A stretch of 64,000 nucleotides of DNA from Diospyros lotus (GCF_014633365.1 NC_068352.1:24523310-24587309); one strand, 5' to 3'; counted from the first letter of the stretch, positions 20,450 to 32,946 are shown. Translations and numbers: made by a program. The notes: generated by a model not told the origin, from the letters alone.

Positions 20450-22649
20450 TGTAATACCCTAAGTCTTTATGAATAAATAGTATATTTAGTTTAACTAAGT
20501 TATGCTTATGTAATTAATTTATTTAGTTTTAGATTAAATAAATTATGCTTATATGATATATTTATTTAATTTAATATGATATGTAATTAATTTATTAAAG
20601 TATGTCAGAAATTATGTATGTATAAGTGTGTAATAATGTAAATATAAATGTAAATGTAAATGTTAGTATGACATAAATATATATGAATAGGTTAGGTATA
20701 ATGTATGCATATGACATAAAGATATATATATATGTATATATATATAAATATCTGTATATAAAAAAAAAAATCCAGACCTTTTGGATTTTGCAGAGCAGAC
20801 GCGCGGCCAGAGCATGGCCGCGCCTGCAATCGGCCGTCAGGGTGAGGGGGGTTTTAATGCTAGCAAGGACATCGGGTATGGCTTCTAGGACGTGTGGCAC
20901 CGTCGATGGGACGTTCACGGCGGAGTTTTGGCTATAAATAGCCGAGTTCACGCTTGCCCATTCATCCGAAAGTTTCATAGCTTAGATCAGTCGATTGGGA
21001 GAGTGTTTGAGAGATTTGAGAATGGGGTCTTGGTCTGTGGGTCATGGGCAACATTTCTGGAAACTTTGGTGGCCAACAGAGCAGCAATGAGGGAGAATCG
21101 AAGCTCGCCGGAAAACGCACAACTCGCCGGAGTCGCGCCTTCAATCGACGAATCGAGGTATTTTTAATACTTTTTTCTAGTTTTTAAGGCTGTTTTCGAA
21201 ATCAGAGGGTCGGATATGGGGGCAGAGGAAGCTTCGTTTGAAGCTTCGGGCTCGGCAGCATCGCCGGCGGCGAGAAGACCGCCCGATAAGGCGGACCAGA
21301 TCGGGCGCATGGCTGCACGCGCCCGCGAGTAGGAAGAAGGCGCATGCTGCCCACGCGCCAGCTAGAGAAATAAAATAAAAAGAAAAGAAAAGAAAAGAAA
21401 TAAAAAATAAAAGAAATAAATTTTACAAAAATTTTATTAGATCTGGAAAGCTATTTATGATTTATTTTGTGAAGAATTTTTTGGAAAATGCTAAATTTAT
21501 TAATTATTTAAGTAGATTTTCTATTATGGAAATAAAGAAAAATGAGATTTTAATTCAGAAAAATTCCAAGAAAATTTCAAGATGTTAGAAGTATTATTTA
21601 AGAAATATTAGTGAAGAGAAATTGAATAAAATAAAAGACTAGATAATTATTATGTAATAATTATATATTTGACTATTAGGAAAAAAAATAGGAATTTAAG
21701 TTGGAAAATTCCATGAAAATTCCAGAATAATAGAAATATTATATAAGGAATATTGGTAAAGATAAATTAGATTTTTGAAGTACTAGACAATTTTTATACA
21801 ATTCTTTAAGAAATAAGATTTAGAAATAAAGAGAAATTATGGAAACTATGAAAAATAGTAGAATAGTATTCTAAAAATAAATTTAATGTCTAGGACTCTT
21901 TGAGGGTGAGAAGTAGCCGCTCGACACGAATTTCGAGATTAACATGTCTTTGGAGGCAACGTAATTGTAAGTGCACTGTTTCGAGTTTAGTACAGTTATA
22001 AATGTTTAATTTCAGAAATGATTTTATCATATTGGCATGCTATGATATGAAATCACCACGTAGACTGCATCAATGATATAATTATGAAATGCATAAATAC
22101 ACATTGAAACTGTTGATCACACGCATATGAGGCCGTAGGGAGTACGAACTGGCGTCGCTACCTTATCAAGGGTACACCCATACACCCCGGCTTTGAAAGA
22201 GGTGGCCGCTAAAATGATAGGCAGCATGATGGGTGCAGTTGACACCTACGATTAAAGATATTGCATACACACATGACATTGCATTTAGTACCTTTACTTA
22301 GATGGTTCATCATCTAACATGGGTTCGCCCCTAGAACATTCAACGTTCTAGCCGGGACTTGCAGAGATGATTCCGAGGTTGGTGAAGAGTAGGGACATGA
22401 GACGTCGAGATACGAGTACATGTACCGAGTTATGTTGTAATAAGAATAGTTTAAGAATTTTGTACATTGTATTAATTTTGTAATGAATGCCATGTCCAGT
22501 TATTATTATTGCCATGAACAGGTTCGATTCAGCTTCCGCTTGTATTTATTTCTAAGTGTAGATACGATCTTAGGGAATTTCAAAAAAAAAAAAAAAAAAT
22601 AGACCAAATTTCCTAAGACATAACACGTCCCAGAAGGCGAGCTGTTACA
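20450..22649 (+). mobile_element. Tekay-like 5' LTR
   Basis: 2200 bp from TGTAATACCC to GCTGTTACA, with matching TGTAA/TTACA ends. The 5' flank CCCAT at 20445-20449 would be the target duplication. A TATAAATA-like box lies at about 20931 (GGCTATAAATAGCC), the likely promoter, also present in the 3' LTR (about 28541). A hairpin at 22298-22317 matches that of S1 with one wobble. Confidence 0.93.
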
Positions 22650-22650
22650 A

Positions 22651-22664
22651 TTGGTATCAGAGCC
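22651..22664 (+). promoter_or_regulatory. Primer binding site, initiator Met-tRNA type
   Basis: TTGGTATCAGAGCC, one base after the 5' LTR end, is the standard plant PBS complementary to the 3' end of initiator Met tRNA. It primes minus-strand cDNA synthesis. Confidence 0.95.
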
Positions 22665-22706
22665 TAAACCAAGTAGAATACCTAGGAAGGAAAACTTAGT
22701 ACCAAT

Positions 22707-23343
22707 ATGAGGATAGTTAGGGGTACTAACGGGAGTTGTGGTAACAGGATGGCTGGAAATTTTTCAGAGCAAATCTTAGTCGACCATTGGGCACACCGTC
22801 TGGAAAATCGGGTCCCGCTATCGAACGAGGGTATCATGGAGCACTTAGTTCAGATGGAAGAAATCCTAGATGATGTACCACCAAGTTATCGATTTTGGCC
22901 CGACCTAGTTCAACTTCAGATTGACATGATGGTTGGTGTTTTGGAGGGAGACCAGGAGGATTTCGCAGATTGGGTACGACAAGGAGAGCAGTTTCCTGAG
23001 TTTCGACTTTATTGCGCACGGATTCATGAGCTTCTAGTGGAATTATACGAGCCAGTGCTAGCAGATGAGCCCGACAAAGAGATGGAGAACCCACTCGAAG
23101 AATAAGAGGCCGCAGATATGGAGAACCCGATCGAGCCTGAGGAGGTGGCAGATCCAATTGAAGCAGAGAAAAGAAGACGACATATCCATATTCTGGGCTG
23201 AAGATGACCTTCTCGAGTTCGAGGACACCGATTCTAAAGACGAGGAAGAGACAGAAGTGATGATGAACGACCCCGAGGCACCTCCATACGAATCTGAGGA
23301 TGAGAAGAATGGTTGGATTTGGAGGTCATCAAGACCTAAGTAG
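22707..23343 (+). pseudogene. Extra acidic ORF between PBS and gag
   Basis: The first 132 codons (22707-23105) are open; a second Met at 22750 (MAGNFSEQILVDHWAHRLEN) is an equally good start. It then has a stop at 23103, a short continuation (ENPIEPEEVADPIEAE) and a frameshift near 23165 into a strongly acidic tail (FEDTDSKDEEETEVMMNDPE) ending at 23343 with WIWRSSRPK. An intact version would have been about 210 residues, helical in the N-terminal half and acidic in the C-terminal half. It ends about 180 bp before the gag start. I recognise no domain; it is not part of the standard gag-pol set. Confidence 0.6.
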
Positions 23344-23524
23344 ATTTAACGAAAAATATCCTAACTACCTACGTGACTTGTATAGTATCTAAGATCTATG
23401 TGACCTATGTAGAATCTATGGCGTTTTGCAACTGAATGTGTAATATCTATAGAATTAATGAAGCACCTACCTTATCGGATGGCAAAACCCTGTTATCTAA
23501 TCGAGAATGTTACTTTCTTTTCAG

Positions 23525-24540
23525 ATGGTGAATACACAAAGGAGATTAGCAGTGGGGCCTAGGACGCCCAACCAACAAGGAAACACTAGTGAACATTTGG
23601 AAGGCAACTCCAGCCAGGAGGCCAAGAGTAGTCGGTTGGATCAGATAGAGCGAATTTTGGGAAGTATGGTGGGATTCATACAAGTAACTCACTCCCGAGA
23701 CCGCCACGTGGTCAGCATGCTTGATCTTTATCGGCGACAGAACCCTGCCATTTTTCAAGGGAAGCTTGGTGCGGACCCCAGCGAAGGGGAATTTTGGATC
23801 GAGTAGACAGAGAAGCTACTAGACCACCTGCACTGCAGAGAAGAAGAGAAGGTCAATTGTGCCACCTTCATGCTACAAGATGAAGCGGATAGATGGTGGA
23901 AGGGAGTCAAGAGGGTAATGACCCCTCGGGCCAGGGCACCCTACATCTCTTGGGAGCGATTTAAGGAGCTCTTTAATGAAAAATACTTTCCCCTGAATTT
24001 GAGGATGAAAAAGGAAAGAGAATTCATGGAGTTAAAACAGACTGGGGACATGACTGTCGCCCAATATGAATATGCTTTTAGCCGATTGATCCGGTATATG
24101 CCCATTTATGAAGGAGACGAAATGATCAAGGCTCAAAAGTTTTTGGGGGGGCTAAACCCAAAACTTTAGAGGGCATTGAGTAGTATAAATACTCAGTCCT
24201 ATTCAGAAGTGGTGCTGCAAGCTTTTACCACTGAGGCCAACCTCAATCAAATTGAAGCTATTTAAGGAGAAAATCGGCAAGGAAGCAGTCATAAAGCGAG
24301 TAAGAAGCTGGAACTTTAGAAGCCAAAGTTCAAGCCTAGTATTCCGTGCACTAAATGCCAAAAGCAACACCCTGGAAGGCCGTGCCGGTTTGGAACAAAG
24401 GGTTGTTACAACTGTGGAGAAATGAGACACCTCAACCAGAAATGCCCAAAGAAGGAAATCACTTGTTACAACTGCCAGCAGACCGGTCATTTTGCAAAGG
24501 ACTGTCCCAAGTCGCGACTAACAAGTCAACCTCAAGGGAC
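23525..24540 (+). pseudogene. Chromovirus gag (capsid and zinc knuckles)
   Basis: The start MVNTQRRLAVGPRTPNQQGN is the usual Tekay-type gag opening. The capsid domain includes LQDEADRWWKGVKRVM and WERFKELFNEKYFPLNLRMK, then FLGGLNPKL. Three Cys/His clusters follow at 24346-24510: [27 protein letters not shown] and [14 protein letters not shown], the last two with CX2CX4HX4C spacing. Stops at 23804, 24167, about 24265 and 24317 break it; most fit CAG, CAA or TGG changed by C-to-T or G-to-A. Gag packages genomic RNA into virus-like particles. Confidence 0.88.
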
Positions 24541-26565
24541 GATCGGAAATGCTAGAGTTCAGCAGGGAAGGGTGTTTCATCTGACACGGCAAGATACGGC
24601 AGGAGACCCAGCCATAATTGAAGGTACCATACTATTATCTGGTATTCCCATGCATGCATTAATAGATTCAGGTGCAAGTCACTCATTCATTTCGCATGCA
24701 TTTGCTAAAGTATTAGGAGGCAAACCAGAAAATTTGAATTGTCGCATGATTGTCGCAACCCCAATGGGGAAGTCTATAGAAACTTCATCAGGATTCAAAA
24801 ATAGAAGGATTCGGATAGGAGAGGTTGAGTTCCTGGTGGATTTAATCCTTCTGGAATTTCAAGATTTTAACGTGATCCTAGGAATGGACTTCCTAAACAA
24901 GTACAATGCGACATTGGACTGTAAAGATAAAACAGTCTATCTCAGGAGCAGAGACTTGAACGTCAAGTTTCAAGGGCAGAAGAGGGCAAGTGATCGGAAG
25001 TGGATCTCGGCTCTAAAGGCTGAGAAATTATTACGACAAGGAGCACAAGTATACTTGTCTTGTGTCCAAGAAAAAGGCATGGAACCGTTAAAGATCGAGG
25101 AGGTACGAATCGTTAGAGAGTTCAGGGATGTGTTTCCAGATGAATTGCCTGGATTGCCACCTAAGCGAGAGATCGAATTTGCAATAGAAATCGTGCCAGG
25201 GGCAGGACCGATTTCGATACCCCCGTATAAAATGGCCCCTGATGAGTTAAGGGAACTAAAGACCCAATTACAAGATTTACTGGACAATGGATTCATTAGG
25301 CCAAGTATGTCGCCATGGGGAGCACCAGTACTCTTTGTTAAGAAAAATGATGGAAGCCTGAGGATGTGTATCGACTACCGCTAATTAAACAAGATAACGG
25401 TCAAGAATAAGTATCCACTTCCTAGAATCGAGGAGTTGTTTGACCAGTTACAAGGAGCCAAGGTCTTCTCGAAAATCGATTTAAGATCAGAGTACTACCA
25501 ACTGAGGATCAAGGCAGAAGATGTACCCAAGACAGCTTTTCGTTCCCGATACAGGCACTACGAATTCCTAGTAATGCCATTTGGACTGACCAACGCCCCA
25601 GCAGCTTTTATGGATACTATGAATTGAGTCTTCAGGCCATTCTTGGATAAGTTTATGATCGTGTTTATAGACGACATATTGATATACTCTTCCTCAGAGG
25701 AAGAGCACGAGACATACTTGAGAGTGGTCTTACAAACATTGTAGGAACATAAGTTATATGCCAAATTTTTGAAATGCGAATTTTGGTTGTACCAGATGGC
25801 ATTCTTGGGGCATGTAATATCAGCCGAAGGAATATCGGTTGACCCGGCCAAGATAGTAGCTATGTCGAATTGGAAGCAACCTCGGTCAGTTATTGAAATC
25901 AAGAGCTTCTTGGGATTAGCCGGCTACTACAAGAAGTTCGTGGAAGGGTTTTCCAGGATTGCAACACCTCTCACCAAGCTAACTCAAAAAGGGGTGAAGT
26001 TCGATTGGAGTAAATGGTGCGAAGAAAGTTTTCAGACACTTAAGGATAAGCTAACAACCGCTCCAGTACTAGCTATGCCAAATGGATCAGGAGGATTCAT
26101 GGTCTCCACTGACGCCTCGAGAAACGGTTTAGGGTGTGTACTGATGCAGCACGGTAGGGTCATTGCCTATGGATCTCGACAGCTCAAGATCCACGAGCGA
26201 AACTACCCGACTCACGATTTGGAGTTGGCTGCAGTAGTGTTTGCCTTAAAATTTGGAGGCATTATCTATATGGCGAGAAGTTTGAAATTTTTACTGATCA
26301 CAAGAGTCTACAATATGTCTTCTCACAAAAAGAATTAAACATGAGGCAACGGAGATGGATGGAGCTGTTAAAAGATTACGACTGTACTATTCAATACCAT
26401 CCCGGTAAAGCTAATGTCGTAGCAGATGCCCTAAGTAGGAAAGAAACCCCTTGTATGGCCGGAATGATGATGGCAGAGTGGAAGCTAGTTGAAGCTTTCA
26501 GCTTAAAGACGGTAGGAGTAGTTTCCCGAGGAAACTCAGCCTACGCAGCCAATCTCACTCTGTAA
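24541..26565 (+). pseudogene. Chromovirus pol, N-terminal part: protease, RT, RNase H
   Basis: The protease active site is [15 protein letters not shown] at about 24650 (D-S-G-A). RT begins near 25080 with [17 protein letters not shown], has [20 protein letters not shown], the [11 protein letters not shown] block at about 25580 and the catalytic FIDDIL at about 25665. RNase H starts [11 protein letters not shown] near 26105 and has [16 protein letters not shown]. Damage: TAA at 25382, TGA at 25625, TAG at 25742, and a one-base deletion in the A/T run near 26250 that shifts frame before the DHK block; the tail [10 protein letters not shown] is back in frame near 26420. Dead, but every domain is recognisable and in standard order. 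Confidence 0.9.
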
Positions 26566-26574
26566 TCGGAATTA

Positions 26575-28025
26575 ATGGATCAGATACGACAAGCCTACTC
26601 GGAAGACTCTCGAATAAAAATGTGGGTTGACAAACTTAGACAAGCAAAGAAAGCAGAATGTGAGGTAAGAGAAAACATCTTTCGTTTTCAAGGAAGAATA
26701 TATGTACCTCGTGTGAGGGAGTTACGACAAGCAATTTTGGGAGAAGCTCATCGATCTAGATATTCGATACACCCCGGCGCCACCAAGATGTACCAAGACT
26801 TGAGGGCTGTGTACTAGTGGCCAGGAATGAAGAAAAGTGTGGCAAGATACGTAAGTCAATGCGACACGTGTCAGAGAATCAAGATCGAGCATCAGAAGCC
26901 AGGTGGAAGTTTGCAACCGTTAGAAATTTCGGAGTGGAAATGGGAACACATTATGATGGATTTCGTAACTGGGTTGCCAAAAAGTCCTAAGGGAAATGAT
27001 GTTATCTGGGTAATAGTTGACAGACTATCTAAGTCTGCTCATTTCTTGGCCATGAAAGTAAGCCAACCGATCAGCAAATTAGCTCAACAATATGTAAACG
27101 AGATTGTCAGGTTACATGGAGTACCTGTAAGCATTGTATCAGATCGCGACCCAAGGTTCACTTCTAGATTTTGGGAAAATTTACAAGAGAATTTAGGTAC
27201 TCAGCTTAGGCTAAGTACAACTTATCATCCCCAGACTGATAGCCAATCAAAAAGAACTATTCAAACCCTAGAAGACATGCTGCGAGCTTGTGCTATTGAT
27301 TTTCCAGGTACATGGGAGGAGCATTTTCCATTAGTAGAATTCGCTTACAATAACAACTACCACAGTAGCATTGGAATGGCTCCCTATGAAGCCCTGTACG
27401 GACGAAAATGTAGATCCCCAATATGCTGGACTGAGGTAGGTGAACGTCAAATTTTGGGACCCGAGATAGTTCAGAAAACGATAGAGAAAATAAAAATCAT
27501 TCAAGAGAGAATTAAGGAAGCTCAGAATCGCCAGAAGTCCTACGCAGATACAAGAAGAAGGAAATTGGAGTTCCAAGTAGGCAACAAAGTATACCTAAAG
27601 ATATCTCCACTGAGAATGGTGACTAGAAGCAACAAGAAAAAGGGTAAGTTAAGCCCCCGGTATATAGGACCATACGATATAGTGGAAAGAATTGGACCAG
27701 TCGCTTATCGACTCGCTCTACCCTTGCCTCTATCAAACCTCCACGACGTGTTTCATATATCGCAACTTCGTAAGCATGAGCCAGATCCCTCCCAAGTAAT
27801 GCCAGCTGAAGCTATCGAGATTCAAGAAAATCTCTCGTACGTGGAGAAACCAGTCAGCATTCTGGATCGTAGGGATCAAGTCCTAAGGAATAAGTCAATT
27901 CCCCTGGTGCAAGTTTTATGGAGAAACCCAGTGAGTGAAGAGATAACTTGGGAATGAGAAGAAGACATGAAGATCAATTTTTCATACCTATTCGAAGACC
28001 CTATAGTTAGAATGAGTGAGGAATG
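26575..28025 (+). pseudogene. Chromovirus pol, C-terminal part: integrase and chromodomain-like tail
   Basis: The HHCC zinc module includes HPGATKMYQDLRAVY and CDTCQRIK, with a TAG at 26815 in place of an expected Trp. The catalytic core has MMDFVTGLP (first Asp) and VSDRDPRF (second Asp). Thirty-five residues on, the position of the catalytic Glu is Lys (AAA, 27250-27252), in the stretch DSQSKRTIQ, so the core could not have been active. From 26827 to 27957 the frame is open for 376 codons. The tail holds the GPF-like [10 protein letters not shown] and a chromodomain-like end, with a TGA at 27955 (CGA to TGA type) before EEDMKINFSYLFEDP. Confidence 0.9.
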
Positions 28026-28052
28026 ATCAAATTTCGAGGACGAAATTTTTGT

Positions 28053-28065
28053 AAGGAGGGGAGAA
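28053..28065 (+). promoter_or_regulatory. Polypurine tract of the Tekay-like element
   Basis: AAGGAGGGGAGAA lies directly before the 3' LTR start at 28066, the standard plus-strand primer position. Confidence 0.9.
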
Positions 28066-30270
28066 TGTAATACCCTAAGTCTTTATGAATAAATAGTATA
28101 TTTAGTTTAACTAAGTTATGCTTATGCAATTAATTTATTTAGTTTTAGATTAAATAAATTATGCTTATATGATATATTTATTTAATTTAATATGATATGT
28201 AACTAATTTATTAAAGTATGTCAGAAATTATGTATGTATAAGTGTGTAATAATGTAAATATAAATGTAAATGTTAGTATGACATAAATATATATGAATAG
28301 GTTACGTATAATGTATGCGTATGACATAAAGATATATATTTATATATACATAAATATCCATATATAAAAAAAAAATCCAGACTTTCTGGATTTTGCAGAG
28401 CAGACGCGCGGCTAGAGCATGGCCGCACCTGCAATCGGCCGTCAGGGTGGGGGGGGTTTTAATGCTAGCAAGGACGTTGGGTATGGCTTTTAGGACTCGT
28501 GGCACCATAGATGGGACGTTCGCGGCGGAGTTTTGGCTATAAATAGCCAAGTTCGCGCTTGCCCATTCATCCGAAAGTTTCATAGCTTAGATCAGTTGAT
28601 TGGGAGAGTGTTTGAGAGATTTGAGAGCGGGGTCTTGGTCTGTGGGTCGTGGGCAACATTTCTGGAAACTTTGGTGGCCAACGAAGCAGCAAGGAGGGAG
28701 AATCGAAGCTCGCCGGAAAACGCGTAACTTGCCGGAGCTGCGCCTTCAATCGACGAATCGAGGTATTTTTAATGCTTTTTCTAGTTTTTAAGGTTGTTTT
28801 CGGAATCAGGGGGTCGAATATGGGGGGAGAGGAAGCTTCGTTTGAAGCTTCGGGCTTGGCAGCATCGTCGGCGGCGAGAAGACTGCCGGAGAAGGCGGAC
28901 CAGATCGGGCGCATGGCTGCACGCGCCCGCGAGTAGGAAGAAGGCGCATGCTGCCCACGCGCCCGCTAGAGAAATAAAATAAAAAGAAAAGAAAAGAAAA
29001 GAAAAGAAAAGAAATAAAAAATAAAAGAAATAAATTTTGCAAAAATTTTATTAGATCTGGAAAGCTATTTATGATTTATTTTGTGAAGAATTTTCTGGAA
29101 AATGCTAAATTTATTAATTATTTAAGTAGATTTTCTATTATGGACATAAAGAAAAATGAGATTTTAATTCAGAAAAATTCTAAGAAAATTTCAAGATGTT
29201 AGAAGTATTATTTAAGAAATATTAGTGAAGAGAAATTGAATAAAATAAAAGACTAGATAATTATTATGTAATGATTATATATTTGGCTATTAGAAAAAAA
29301 AAAGGAATTTAAGTTGGAAAATGCCATGAAAATTCCAGAATAATAGAAATATTATATAAGGAATATTGGTAAATATAAATTAGATTTTTGAAGTACTAGA
29401 CAATTTTTATACAATTCTTTAAGAAATAAGATTTAGAAATAAAGAGAAATTATGGAAACTATGAAAAATAGTAGAATAGTATTCTAAAAATAAATTTAAT
29501 GTCTAGGAGTCTTTGAGGGCGAGAAGTAGCCGCTCGACACGAATTTCGAGACTGACATGTCTTTCAAGGCGACGTAACTGTAAGTGCACTGTTTCAAGTT
29601 TAGTACAGTTATAAATGTTTAATTTCAGAAATGATTTTATCATATTGACATGCTATGATATGAAATCATCACGTAGACTGCATCAATGACATAATTATGA
29701 AATGCATAAATACACATTGAAATTGTTGATCACAAGCATATGAGGCCGTATGGAGTACGAACTGGCGTTGCTGCCTTATCAAGGGTGCACCCATACACCC
29801 TGGCTTTGAAAGAGGTGGCCGCTAAAATGATAAGCAGCATGAGGGGTGCAGTTGACACCTACGATGAAAGACATTGCATACACACATGACATTGCATTTG
29901 GTACCCTTACTTAGATGGTTTATCATCTAACATGGGTTCGCCCCTGGAACATTCAACATTCCAGCCGGGACTTGCAGAGATGATTCCGAGGTTAGTGAAG
30001 AGTAGGGACATGAGACGTCGAGATGCGAGTACATGTACCAAGTTATGTTGTAATAAGAATAGTTTAAGAATTTTGTACATTGTATTAATTTTGTAATGAA
30101 TACCATGTCCAGTTATTATTATTGCCATGAACAGGTTCGATTCAGCTTCCGTTTGTATTTATTTCTAAGTGTAGATACGATCTTAGCGAATTTCAAAAAA
30201 AAAAAAAAAAGGCAATCAGGTTCGATTCAGCTTCCGCTTGTATTTATTTCTAAGTGTAGATACGATCTTT
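28066..30270 (+). mobile_element. Tekay-like 3' LTR, rearranged at its end
   Basis: It matches the 5' LTR to about 30194. After the poly-A run (30195-30210) a 60-bp piece (30211-30270) repeats the stretch that begins near 30130 (GGTTCGATTCAGCTTCCG). The expected terminal segment with ACGTCCCAGAAGG and GCTGTTACA is missing, and the sequence passes into B1 LTR sequence. The end was therefore lost by a deletion with a local duplication. About 130 bp of B1 seems lost too, by comparison with LTR-D. Confidence 0.85.
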
Positions 30271-32283
30271 AGGAAAATTAATTTTTCTCCGTGCAATTGA
30301 AGATCTGAAGGACGAGGTAGGTTAATCAGCTTGTATTAAATATTTTCTATAGATTAAATCATATTTTTAGGCTGTATTTTGGGTTTATTTTAGAGTTATT
30401 ATTATTTTGCAGTGTGTAGGCATTTAGGGCCAGAAATTTACAAAATAAAGCAAGCTCTCTTTATTTTCTAATTTTTAGCAACCTCTTATACCTGTAATAG
30501 CTAGCCTCTATTTTATACGGTTATATTTGCTTAATATACGCTGTAAACTTATTATTTTATGTTAAACATTTTACTTCGCAGCGAGAGTACGAGAGAAACT
30601 AGAATCAGCTATCTACAAGCAAGCTCCTAACCCTTTCTTTGTATTTTTTATTTCCCATAAAAGTCTCCGTGGTTTTTCGTACTTTATTTCCTCCTTCACC
30701 GTGACTCGGTTCCACGCATTAATAATAATAATCTGCGTGGTAACCACTTTATGACTTATATTTTATTAATGGGTTTATTGATAATGGATTGAGCTAAACA
30801 GTGATGTCGTGGTGTCGTTCATTTCGACCGTCACGAAGCCTCGTATCACTCTGCTTCCCTTGAGAATGATGCCGAACCCATTGGGGCTAGGTTCCTAGAA
30901 AATGAATGTGACCAAGATTATGGGGTTATGTTAATAATTTATTATAAATGTGGAAATGGATTCTTGCATTTGAGAAGAGATGAGAATGTGAATGACATAA
31001 TGGTGTCTATGTTGTTATGAATAAAGTGTGTGAAATGATAGGTTTAAGTGACTAAATCTAATGTGTGTCTTAAGGGTATGGGGTACAAGCCACGGACTGT
31101 CGACCATAGGTCGTAGCAGTGGATGGCTCGATGTATGGGTGTAAGTAATCAACTGTTACGATAAGCGCTAGACGGGCCAGAAAAGCTAGTACTGCCAGAT
31201 TCCCGCCTTTGTTTGTGCATATCATGATGTGTGTGCGGTATAGGGACTAGGTTGCATTCATTTGGGAAAACATGCTTTGTGTGTGATAGGATGTGTAAGC
31301 ATTTTGCCTGACCCGGTTGGTCTGAGAGCCAATTTGGGTACCCTAGATGAACATATGCATTTAGAGCATGTCGCATGTGTATTCCTATGTGGGCATAACA
31401 TGACCTGATGCTTGGTTTATGGGGGCCTTTCCATTACGTTTATGCTACAGAAGCTATTGCATTTCTTATGTGTTGCATTGCATGGTTCTATTATTACTGT
31501 TATTCTGGGTGGGAGTACCGACTCAGGGGAGCTTCAGCTCGACTTAGAGATTAGCTCGGGGGAAGCCTAAGGGAAAGACCTTAAGGTGAGACCCATAGCA
31601 ATAGCAAGACCAAGGGTTCGAGTCCCCCGGCAACAACAAGACCGGGGGTTAGAGTCCCACGATAATGGCAGGATAAGATGATATGATGACATGAGAGAGC
31701 ATGTTTGGAATAGTGATGATATGGTAGCCTATAAAAGGTTTCCAATAGGTTTGTATGCGGGACTTGGGTGCCAATGTGTGGCTTATGTGGGCCCCAAGGA
31801 CCCTTTATGTGCAGTTGATTTTATGTTATGCATTTAGAAGTAAGGCACATGTATGGATCATGACATGGTGTGGTTGCATTGGCATGAATTGCATGGGATG
31901 TTGGGAAAAGCCCTATCCGTAACCAATTGCCTTTCTTTCATGAGCTTGCTGAGTCTTGTGACTCTTTTTTGTTTTCCATCATTTCAGGTAAGAGTATCCG
32001 GAGACCGCAGGTGCGTACGGCGGAGTTGGGTCCAAATAGTCGAGTCATGATAGCAAGTGCAGAGCTCTCTCGAAACTAGATCCTGGGTGTCGTGTGTCTG
32101 GGTCAGAGGAATGCCTTTATATTTCCAGTCAAGTGTATGTTATATAAGCCTCGATGGACCCAAGCGGTGAATGGTTATGTAAAGATGATTATGAGTTGTT
32201 ATATGATAAAAAGATTATGGTTTCAATAAGGATGGTGTTTGAGTTGTAATTGCGTTATTGTTCAGTATCATTTAAGTGATGAC

Positions 32284-32946
32284 TGTAACATCCCGTTCGA
32301 GCGATAGGAAGGACCAGAACAACTTACCCTGATGAGCCTACACGAACTTCCCATGGGGGTCACCCATCCTTGGATTGCCCAGGTTAAGCATGCTTAACTT
32401 GGGAGTTCTTTGCCAACATTCAGCCCAAAAGGTATCCAGCTGATGTTGTTTCCTTTCTTACACTATCATCGATATATACTAACTTCTCTAGGCTCTTGGG
32501 GTATTACATTCTCCCCCCCTTAAGCACATGACGTCCTTGTCATGCGACCTTACAACAGGTCCCAGATCTCCCCCTTGCATGACCGATGTGGGATTCGCCT
32601 AAGGTGTCTACACGCACCCCCAATAGGGGCCTACACACACCCCCCTCGGGACTCCGCCTCCTCGTTGAGGTTTGCCCCACCACCGCGCTCAGAGGCTCGG
32701 GGGTCGGCTCTGATACCACTTGTAACATCCCGTTCGAGCGATAGGAAGGACCGGAACAACTTACCCTGATGGGCCTACACGAACTTCCCAGGGGGGTCAC
32801 CCATCCTTGGATTGCCCCAGGTTAAGCACGCTTAACTTGAGAGTTCTTTGCCAACATTCAGCCCAAAAGGTATCCAGCTGGTGTTGTTTCATTTCTTACA
32901 CTATCCTTGATATATACTAACTTCTCTGGGCTCTCAGGGTATTACA
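32284..32946 (-). mobile_element. TRIM element, copy 1, complete
   Basis: Two direct repeats of about 226 bp (32284-32508 and 32721-32946) surround 212 bp, flanked by a perfect duplication ATGAC (32279-32283 and 32947-32951). On the minus strand the inside begins AGTGGTATCAGAGCC, an initiator-Met-tRNA primer site next to the LTR, and ends with AAGGGGGGGAGAA, a polypurine tract next to the other LTR. There is no coding capacity, so this is a terminal-repeat retrotransposon in miniature needing help in trans. Its minus-strand start TGTAATACCCC matches the termini of S1 and the Tekay LTR. Confidence 0.93.

Larger units (their letters stand above)
20450..30270 (+). mobile_element. Tekay-like Ty3/gypsy chromovirus, full length but dead
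   Basis: Order: 5' LTR (20450-22649), PBS, extra ORF (22707-23343), gag, protease, RT, RNase H, integrase, chromodomain-like tail, PPT (28053-28065) and 3' LTR (28066 to about 30270). The C-terminal words [20 protein letters not shown] and [13 protein letters not shown] are those of the Tekay/Del chromodomain lineage, and LTRs above 2 kb fit it. The two LTRs look about 95-97 percent identical by eye. It sits in solo LTR B1. The 3' LTR lacks its normal end, so no 3' target duplication can be read. Confidence 0.93.
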
